A stretch of DNA of 11,810 nucleotides, from NCBI GenBank assembly GCA_900553005.1, contig USBU01000022.1, positions 1 through 11,810 of the forward strand. The letters are read 5' to 3'. A model generated the notes under the pieces. That model made no database searches. It saw only the letters and a program-made list of their open reading frames with translations, and was not told where the DNA came from. Source of the DNA: an uncultured Eubacteriales bacterium. GTDB taxonomy: Bacteria; Bacillota; Clostridia; Christensenellales; Pumilibacteraceae. The number at the start of each line of letters is the position of its first letter. The first letter of the stretch is position 1. Both the position numbers and the translations under genes were made by a program. This document shows, piece after piece, positions 6,647-11,810 of this stretch.

Positions 6647-6676
6647 AAAAAAACCGCCGCGTTTTACCGTCGGCGG
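6647..6676 (-). terminator. Intrinsic terminator of the CDF transporter gene
   Basis: On the minus strand CCGCCG (6676-6671) pairs with CGGCGG (6659-6654), with two further inner pairs possible across a bulge and a GTAAAA loop. Seven U residues follow (6653-6647). The stop codon of the CDF gene is about 35 nt upstream. This is a canonical rho-independent terminator. Confidence 0.9.
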
Positions 6677-6706
6677 AATTATAGCCAAATGTCAGTTTAT
6701 TTATAC
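6677..6706 (-). promoter_or_regulatory. Sigma-F-type (forespore) promoter candidate for the small membrane gene and spoIIQ
   Basis: On the minus strand GTATA (6706-6702) is followed by 15 bp and GGCTATAATT (6686-6677). The B. subtilis sigma-F consensus as I recall it is GYATA, about 15 bp, GGNNANAHTR. All specified positions match except the final R, which is T here. The predicted start is near 6670. The -35 element lies 5 bp past the CDF stop codon. TATAAT within it could serve sigma-A, but no TTGACA-like -35 lies 17 bp upstream. Confidence 0.6.
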
Positions 6707-6710
6707 TGTT

Positions 6711-7835
6711 TTACATAAAATCGTATTCTGCGTCAACCGTAAAGCCTGGCAAAGAAGCGGAAACGCTTTCTATAACCTCGGACAAAATATGCTCGCGCTC
6801 CTTCATCAGCTTTTCGGAAAGCTTCAGATGCAAACGAATCGTCTTTTGCTCGTCCGCTATACACAGCTCGTGAAAAGATGCGTCCCGTCCGTAAGGTTCA
6901 AGCGCCGAAATAACGGCGCGGCGCACGGAAACGAAACGCGCGTCGGAAACATCGACCGGGTCGCTGTGCACTACAAGATTTATGTTGTATTTAAAATATG
7001 CGGCGCGTTCAATACGGTCAACCGCGTCATGCACTTTTATAAACGAAAGATTTTTATCAAATTCCGCGTCAACGGACGCAACCTTGTGCGCCGCGCCGTA
7101 ATCGTGCACCATAAGATCGTGCACACCAAGCACAAGCGGCTCGCTTTTTACAAGCTCGGCGATATCTTTTTCCACCTCGTCGCCGCAATCGCAGCCGAGC
7201 AGCCTGTTTACGGTGGAAAGCACGATTTTCAAGCCACCGAAAATAATAAAGCCCGACGCAGCTATGCCGCACGCCGCATCCACCGGAAAATCGGTGAAAC
7301 CCGACGCAATAAATGAAACCGCAACGAGCGTCGTAACCGCGCAGTCCGAAAAGCTGTCAAAGCACGCGGCCTTAAGCGTATCCGATTTTACGCTCTTGTT
7401 TCGGATAAAGTACATCATTCCCATGACAAATTTGACCGCTATCGAAATAATCAGTACGATCAACGCAGGCAGAGAATACTCTGCCCTGTCACCGGAAAAC
7501 AGGCTTTTAACGGACGAAATCAGCAGCTCGGCTCCCACGATAAGCACCAAAGCGCTGACTACGAAAGCCGCAACGTACTCAAAGCGTCCGTGCCCGTAAG
7601 GATGCTCTCGGTCAGCCTTTTTGCCCGATATAACGAAGGAGCTGACCGTAACCGCGCTTGTCCCGACGTCCGACAAATTATTCACGGCGTCGGACATTAT
7701 GGACAGAGAGCCCGTGATAAGTCCGAAAGCAAGCTTTATTCCGCCCAAAATAAGATTAAGCAAAAGTCCGGCCGCAGCCGTAATCACGCCTTCTTTTTCT
7801 CGTATTTTATTTTTTTCATCGTTATCGGTCAACAA
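6711..7835 (-). CDS. Cation diffusion facilitator (CDF) transporter, probably not zinc type
   Basis: CDF proteins export divalent metal ions in exchange for protons. This 374-aa protein has a membrane domain with TMs at about 17-40, 45-69, 87-110, 122-144, 160-180 and 185-208, and a cytoplasmic tail. The TM2 motif is SDAVNNLSD (48-56: Asp49 and Asn53), followed by HPYGHGR (78-84). TM5 has DSFSD (Asp160 and Asp164). Zinc-type members usually have H-x3-D in TM5, and D-x3-D there is typical of manganese-type members, so Mn2+ (or Fe2+) export is my inference. The tail is about 160 residues, longer than the usual 90, and looks like two copies of the cytoplasmic dimerisation domain. The start is TTG: two adjacent TTG codons (7835-7833 and 7832-7830) follow AGGGGTGG, and the sequence does not decide between them. 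A clear terminator follows the gene. Confidence 0.92.
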   Translation of the reverse strand: MLTDNDEKNKIREKEGVITAAAGLLLNLILGGIKLAFGLITGSLSIMSDAVNNLSDVGTSAVTVSSFVISGKKADREHPYGHGRFEYVAAFVVSALVLIVGAELLISSVKSLFSGDRAEYSLPALIVLIISIAVKFVMGMMYFIRNKSVKSDTLKAACFDSFSDCAVTTLVAVSFIASGFTDFPVDAACGIAASGFIIFGGLKIVLSTVNRLLGCDCGDEVEKDIAELVKSEPLVLGVHDLMVHDYGAAHKVASVDAEFDKNLSFIKVHDAVDRIERAAYFKYNINLVVHSDPVDVSDARFVSVRRAVISALEPYGRDASFHELCIADEQKTIRLHLKLSEKLMKEREHILSEVIESVSASLPGFTVDAEYDFM

Positions 7836-7950
7836 AATCCACCCCTTTCCGGCACTAACGACCTTTACGCGGAAAAGCTTAGCTTCGCTTATTCCGACCG
7901 CAATTCGTCAAGACGACGTTATATCTGCGCGGCCGGTTCGCAATATCTTG
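7836..7950. other. Gap between dnaB and the CDF gene with an 11-bp palindrome
   Basis: This 115-bp gap contains AAGCTTAGCTT (7875-7885), a perfect palindrome around one central base, inside a weak imperfect stem with GGAA/TTCC flanks. On the minus strand TTGACG lies upstream but has no acceptable -10 at 16-18 bp. I see no clear terminator for dnaB. The palindrome may be an operator for the transporter gene or chance. Confidence 0.3.
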
Positions 7951-9579
7951 TCAGATGATGTCGTCGTCCTTTTTTGGCCGCACAAAAGGCTCAAAAGGAT
8001 CGTCCCCGAAGGAAAAGTCGTCGTCAGGCGTTGCTTCGGACCTCTTTTTCGCGCCGCGTTCCGGCGGAGGCGCGTAATCCCCTGCGGGCGGCTGCAAATA
8101 TTCGCCGTCAGGCACGACCGCGTCCTCGGCTCCTATGAAATGATTTTCAAAATGCGGCTCTCTGGCTTCGATAGCCGCATCCGCTTTGTTTTCATAAAGG
8201 TCGGTAAAAGTAGTATATTCGCCGTGCCAGCGCACCGTTACCTTGTCCGTCCGGCCGTTTCGGTGCTTGGCAACGATCAAATCGCACTTTGTACGGGTAT
8301 CCTCGTCTACCGTCTGGTCGTTGGGGTCGTGCTCACGGTACAAAAATATAATTATGTCCGCGTCCTGCTCTATAGCGCCGGATTCCCTCAGATCCGACAT
8401 CTGCGGTTTTTTATCTGTACGCTTTTCAATGTCGCGGGACATCTGGCTGAGCAGCAGTATAGGCACGTTGAGTTCCTTGGCCGCAATCTTCATGGTACGC
8501 GTAATATCGCTGACCTCCTGCTGACGGCTTTCGACGCGTCTCCCCGACGACATTAACTGAAGGTAATCGACAAGTATAAGATCAAGACCGTGCTCCCTTT
8601 TCAGCCGGCGGCATTTGGATAAAATTTCTATAGGCGTGGTCAGAGAGCTGTCGTCCACAAAAATCTTTGCGTCGGCCAATCTTTTCTGCGCCTCCATCAG
8701 CCGCATGGTCTCCTGCGTCGTGCGTTTACCGCTGTTGACATGCTCCATGCTGACCTTTGCGACCGAGCACAGCAATCTTGTCGCAAGCTGCTCGGCGGAC
8801 ATCTCCAGAGAAAAAACCGCGCACCTGAAAGGATCAGGCTTGCCAGACGGCGTGCGTCTGGACTTATCTAGAGCGGCATGAGAAATAAAATTCATGCCGA
8901 GACTGGTTTTGCCCTGAGCCGGCCGCGCTGCGATAAGCACCAGATCCGACTGGTGAAAACCGCCCAAAAGCTCGTTTAGCTTGGTAAACGGAATGGGCAC
9001 GGTGTTCTGTGCGGTAGGATCCTTTTGCTTTTCGTCCATTATTTCGAAAGCTCGGCCTATAGCGTCGTTCATATCGATAAGCGAGCTTTTATCCTGTTTT
9101 TCGGACAAGGCGTAAATTTCCCGCTCGGCCAGCGACAGCGCATCCTCCTCCGCGTCGCCCGAATACGCGCAGTCCATGATCTTCTGCGACGAGGAAATAA
9201 GCTGGCGAAGAAGCGAGGTTTTTTTAACTATATCCAGATAATGCCTGTAGTTGTCCGCACTGGGCACGAAAGTAGTCAAAGACGTAAGGTATGTAAGTCC
9301 TCCTACGCCGTCCATCACGCCCAGCTCCTCCACCTCCTGCACGAGCGTTACGAAATCGATGGGCTTATCCTTGTAGGAAAGATTGAGCATCGCCTGAAAT
9401 ATATCCTTATGCGCCGGCTGATAAAAATCGTCGGGCTTTAATTCGTTGAGTATGGTAATAGGCGCGTCCTCGTCAATAAGCACACAGCCCAAGACCGCCT
9501 GTTCGGCCTCGTCGTTGTGCGGCAGAACACGCGCCTTTACGTTGGGATGCTCTCTTTTTTCATTTTTGGCGGCAGGCAT
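7951..9579 (-). CDS. dnaB: Replicative DNA helicase DnaB with internal insert and acidic C-terminal tail
   Basis: DnaB is the hexameric helicase that unwinds DNA ahead of the replication fork. The 542-aa protein has the N-terminal primase-interacting domain (PHNDEAEQAVLGCVL near 20-34) and a RecA-like C-terminal domain. Walker A is ARPAQGKT (218-225), Walker B ends in Asp338 (LILVDYLQLM), followed by LLLSQMSRDIEKR, the RESGAIEQDADII block (398-410) and the arginine-finger region KHRNGR (438-443). Two features are unusual: an insert of about 10-14 residues (about 238-251) between the Walker A helix and VFSLEMS, and a tail of about 80 residues after the core, ending in acidic motifs. Most DnaB proteins are about 450 aa. 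I start at ATG 9577-9579 because GGAGGGG lies 7 nt upstream; an in-frame ATG 51 bp earlier has no such site. The usual Bacillota neighbour rplI is absent here. Confidence 0.96.
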   Translation of the reverse strand: MPAAKNEKREHPNVKARVLPHNDEAEQAVLGCVLIDEDAPITILNELKPDDFYQPAHKDIFQAMLNLSYKDKPIDFVTLVQEVEELGVMDGVGGLTYLTSLTTFVPSADNYRHYLDIVKKTSLLRQLISSSQKIMDCAYSGDAEEDALSLAEREIYALSEKQDKSSLIDMNDAIGRAFEIMDEKQKDPTAQNTVPIPFTKLNELLGGFHQSDLVLIAARPAQGKTSLGMNFISHAALDKSRRTPSGKPDPFRCAVFSLEMSAEQLATRLLCSVAKVSMEHVNSGKRTTQETMRLMEAQKRLADAKIFVDDSSLTTPIEILSKCRRLKREHGLDLILVDYLQLMSSGRRVESRQQEVSDITRTMKIAAKELNVPILLLSQMSRDIEKRTDKKPQMSDLRESGAIEQDADIIIFLYREHDPNDQTVDEDTRTKCDLIVAKHRNGRTDKVTVRWHGEYTTFTDLYENKADAAIEAREPHFENHFIGAEDAVVPDGEYLQPPAGDYAPPPERGAKKRSEATPDDDFSFGDDPFEPFVRPKKDDDII

Positions 9580-9586
9580 TTTCTCT

Positions 9587-9593
9587 CCCCTCC
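9587..9593 (-). promoter_or_regulatory. Ribosome binding site that fixes the dnaB start
   Basis: GGAGGGG on the minus strand lies 7 nt before ATG 9579-9577. The in-frame ATG at 9630-9628 would place this site inside the coding sequence and has no AG-rich site of its own, so the shorter protein is preferred. Confidence 0.85.
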
Positions 9594-9809
9594 ATTTTAT
9601 CGCTTTTACTTTAAGCCCAGGCACGCGCATAAAGTTTGAAATCGTGCTTTGACGTGACCGCGCGCCCCTCGTTGCCGTTTTTCCGACGGCAAGTAATGCT
9701 TTACGTTATTTATTATCTTTCAGCCGGACGTATTTTAAATAGCGCTTTCCCGCTTAATCCTTACCGGCATTTCCGCAAGCCGCTCATAAAAATAACTATA
9801 AGCAAGCTG
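9594..9809. other. Gap between typA and dnaB with a 7-bp hairpin
   Basis: TTGCCGT (9672-9678) pairs with ACGGCAA (9686-9692) around a 7-nt loop. No U-tract follows in either direction, so it is not a standard terminator. Past the typA stop there is ATTTTTAT on the minus strand preceded by a weak bulged stem, which may terminate partially. I find no good sigma-A promoter for dnaB here. Confidence 0.35.
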
Positions 9810-11642
9810 CTATTGGCTAAGCTGCTTTTTCTTAAAGTCGGCCTTGGCGCGCAGCGACGCGTCCAGAATTTTTTTACGGATGCGCAGACTTACCGGGGTG
9901 ACCTCCAAAAGCTCGTCGTCGGCAATAAATTCAAGACATTGCTCAAGCGACATAGAAACCGGCGGAGTAAGCCTCAGCGCTTCGTCCGAGCCGGACGCGC
10001 GCATATTGCTCATCTGCTTGCGCTTGCAAACGTTTACCACGATATCGCCGCCCTTTGGATTTTCTCCGACTATCATTCCCTCGTAAACCTTGACGCCGGG
10101 ACCGATAAAAAGCGGACCGCGCTCCTGCGCGTTGAACAGCCCGTAAGTAATTGATTCTCCGGTCTCATACGCCACTAAAGAGCCGCAGCTGCGGCGCTCG
10201 AAATCGCCGCGGTATTTATCATAGCGGTCGAATACCGAATTAAGTATTCCCTCTCCCTTGGTATCCGTTAAAAATTCAGATTTATAACCGAAAAGCCCGC
10301 GGCTGGGCACGGAAAACTCCAGTCTCATGCGTCCGCCCAAAGGCGTCATTGTCTTCAGCTCTCCCGCGCGCGCGCCCATCTTTTCCATCACGACGCCCAC
10401 GAAAGCCTCGGGAACATCGGCAACCAGCGTATCGATGGGCTCGAAGAGAACTCCGTCAATTTCCTTGAAAAGCACCTTGGGCATCGAAACCTGAAACTCG
10501 TACCCTTCTCGGCGCATATTTTCGATAAGTATGGAAAGGTGCATTTCACCTCTGCCGCACACCGTAAATGCCTCCGACGAATCGGTGTCGCTGACCTTTA
10601 AGCTTACGTCGCGGATCTGCTCCTTGTATAACCGTGCGCGAAGATGACGCGACGTGACAAATTTACCCTCCCGACCGGCAAACGGAGAATCGTTGACCGA
10701 AAAAGTCATTTCTACGCTCGGCTCTGAAATTTTGGGAAATTCAAGCGCCTCGGGCACGGCCGGATCGCAAATGGTATCCCCGATGGAAACGCCCTCCACT
10801 CCGCTGACGCAAACTATATCGCCGACGGTTGCGCTTTCCGCCGTAACGCGGGCAAGCCCCTCAAACTGATAAATATTGGTAACCTTGGCCTTAATCGACT
10901 GATCGGGCTTATGATAATTGACAAGCACGACCTGCTGATTCTGCTTTAACGTGCCCCGCTCTATCCTGCCGATTCCTATAGAGCCGACATAGTCCGAATA
11001 ATCGAGCGCGGAAACCAGCATCTGAACGGGTCCGTCCGCACTGCCGGAGGGCGCGGGTATATGACGTACAATCTTTTCAAACAGCGGAATAAGATTTTCG
11101 CCCGGATTTGTCATATCAAGCGTAGCGGTACCCTGACGCGCGCTGCAATATACGATGGGGCTGTCAAGCTGCTCCTCGGTAGCGTTAAGCTCAAGTAAAA
11201 GCTCCAGCACCTCGTCAACGACCTCGTTTACTCTGGCGTCCGGCCTGTCTATCTTATTTACCACTATAATGACCGGGTGCTTAAGCTCCAGCGCCTTTTG
11301 CAGAACGAAACGCGTCTGCGGCATTGTTCCCTCGTAAGCGTCCACGAGAAGAACGACGCCGTTTACCATTTTCAGTATTCGTTCCACCTCTCCGCCGAAG
11401 TCCGCGTGCCCGGGCGTGTCCACTATATTTATCTTGTAATTTCCGTATTTTACCGATGTGTTTTTTGCAAGTATGGTTATCCCCCGCTCGCGCTCGATAT
11501 CGTTGCTGTCCATAACTCTTTCCGCAACCACCTGATTGGACCGGAAAGCTCCGCCCTGCTTCAGCAAAGCGTCGACAAGAGTTGTCTTGCCGTGATCGAC
11601 GTGCGCAATTATCGCCACGTTACGGATATGTTCGTTAGTCAT
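9810..11642 (-). CDS. typA: Ribosome-associated GTPase TypA/BipA
   Basis: TypA/BipA is an EF-G-like translational GTPase that binds 70S ribosomes and supports 50S assembly and growth under stress or cold. The 610-aa length is normal. The GTPase motifs are complete: G1 AHVDHGKTT (13-21), switch I with RERGITI (51-57), G3 DTPGHADF (75-82), G4 NKID (129-132) and a G5 SAR near 167-169. The beta-barrel domain, the EF-G-like domains and the BipA-specific C-terminal domain follow (for example GRGEMHLSILIENMRREGYE, SRGLFGYKSEFLTDTKGEG, and FNAQERGPLFIGPGVKVYEGM). LepA and EF-G lack this arrangement. The ATG at 11640-11642 has AAAGGGGAT upstream with a long spacer of about 12-13 nt, but the start fits the conserved N-terminus HIRNVAIIAHVDHG. 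The end carries no obvious defect. Confidence 0.98.
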   Translation of the reverse strand: MTNEHIRNVAIIAHVDHGKTTLVDALLKQGGAFRSNQVVAERVMDSNDIERERGITILAKNTSVKYGNYKINIVDTPGHADFGGEVERILKMVNGVVLLVDAYEGTMPQTRFVLQKALELKHPVIIVVNKIDRPDARVNEVVDEVLELLLELNATEEQLDSPIVYCSARQGTATLDMTNPGENLIPLFEKIVRHIPAPSGSADGPVQMLVSALDYSDYVGSIGIGRIERGTLKQNQQVVLVNYHKPDQSIKAKVTNIYQFEGLARVTAESATVGDIVCVSGVEGVSIGDTICDPAVPEALEFPKISEPSVEMTFSVNDSPFAGREGKFVTSRHLRARLYKEQIRDVSLKVSDTDSSEAFTVCGRGEMHLSILIENMRREGYEFQVSMPKVLFKEIDGVLFEPIDTLVADVPEAFVGVVMEKMGARAGELKTMTPLGGRMRLEFSVPSRGLFGYKSEFLTDTKGEGILNSVFDRYDKYRGDFERRSCGSLVAYETGESITYGLFNAQERGPLFIGPGVKVYEGMIVGENPKGGDIVVNVCKRKQMSNMRASGSDEALRLTPPVSMSLEQCLEFIADDELLEVTPVSLRIRKKILDASLRAKADFKKKQLSQ

Positions 11643-11709
11643 AAATTAGGCTGATCCCCTTTAAGCGGTCTTCATCACTTTCCCTGCGTAAGGCGTCACG
11701 CCTGCAAGG
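11643..11709. other. Gap upstream of typA
   Basis: The 67-bp gap contains a small inverted repeat, AGGCG/CGCCT with a 3-nt loop, near 11691-11703, and the typA ribosome binding site AGGGGAT. I see no clear promoter, so typA may be transcribed from further upstream, beyond the end of the window. Confidence 0.35.
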
Positions 11710-11761
11710 TTACTTATCGTCTCCGTGCCCGTCGTCAGACTTTTTCCCGGCTTCTTCCGTC
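11710..11761 (-). CDS. C-terminal end of an unidentified gene, cut by the contig end
   Basis: One minus-strand frame reads through from the adapter junction to a TAA at 11712-11710 and encodes TEEAGKKSDDGHGDDK. A charged, hydrophilic tail like this is common at bacterial C-termini, and the same-strand position 67 bp before typA fits. With only 16 codons it is not possible to identify it or to exclude a chance open frame. Confidence 0.3.
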
Positions 11762-11810
11762 CTGTCTCTTATACACATCTCCGAGCCCACGAGACGGAGC
11801 TACATCTCGT
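11762..11810 (-). other. Nextera read-2 adapter, i7 index and start of P7 (not genomic)
   Basis: Positions 11762-11780 are the Tn5 mosaic end in reverse orientation (CTGTCTCTTATACACATCT), 11781-11795 the Nextera read-2 adapter, 11796-11803 an 8-base index (GGAGCTAC) and 11804-11810 the start of the P7 sequence. This is library sequence. Confidence 0.98.

Noticed and set aside
7621..8556. 311-aa open frame on the plus strand
   Set aside because: It runs antisense across parts of the CDF and dnaB genes, has biased Arg/Val composition and no family motif.
9580..9630. Longer DnaB starting at ATG 9630
   Set aside because: There is no ribosome binding site before it, and the strong GGAGGGG lies inside the extra codons 7 nt before the downstream ATG.

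Overview
The window is a single-strand gene block from an endospore-forming Bacillota, probably an uncultured Clostridia-type bacterium. The evidence is strong AG-rich ribosome binding sites, frequent TTG starts, roughly half GC, Firmicutes-type versions of DnaB, TypA and MetA, and a SpoIIQ-like sporulation peptidase behind a sigma-F-like promoter. I cannot name a genus. Every supported gene is on the minus strand, so transcription runs from right to left. Both ends are Illumina Nextera adapter sequence (1-30 and 11762-11810), so the ends are library artefacts and only about 31-11761 is genomic.

Layout in transcription order: the last 16 codons of an unidentified gene (11710-11761); typA/bipA, a ribosome-associated GTPase (9810-11642); dnaB, the replicative helicase (7951-9579), with an internal insert and a long acidic tail; a CDF cation efflux transporter (6711-7835) closed by a clear intrinsic terminator; a small membrane-anchored protein of unknown function (6190-6600); and a SpoIIQ-like LytM/M23 protein (5471-6109). 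A GC-rich intergenic stretch of about 316 bp follows and carries a good sigma-A promoter for metA (4231-5154). After metA come pyk (2733-4151), an OmpR-family response regulator (2031-2684), its histidine kinase (793-2025) and a nucleoside-hydrolase-fold protein (33-800). The last three overlap or nearly touch and look translationally coupled.

The genes are mostly core functions: methionine synthesis, glycolysis, replication, translation stress and metal efflux. The most interesting point is the junction at 6647-6706. A sigma-F-type promoter sits between the transporter stop codon and its terminator. The predicted start lies just after the left arm of the terminator hairpin, so forespore transcripts would escape a terminator that still stops read-through from the transporter gene. 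Other points are an 8-bp direct repeat just upstream of the response regulator gene (a candidate autoregulatory site), SSB-tip-like acidic motifs in the DnaB tail, a MetA residue that predicts acetyl-CoA use, and a nucleoside hydrolase lacking some canonical active-site residues. I saw no CRISPR array, tRNA, rRNA, insertion sequence or defence system.
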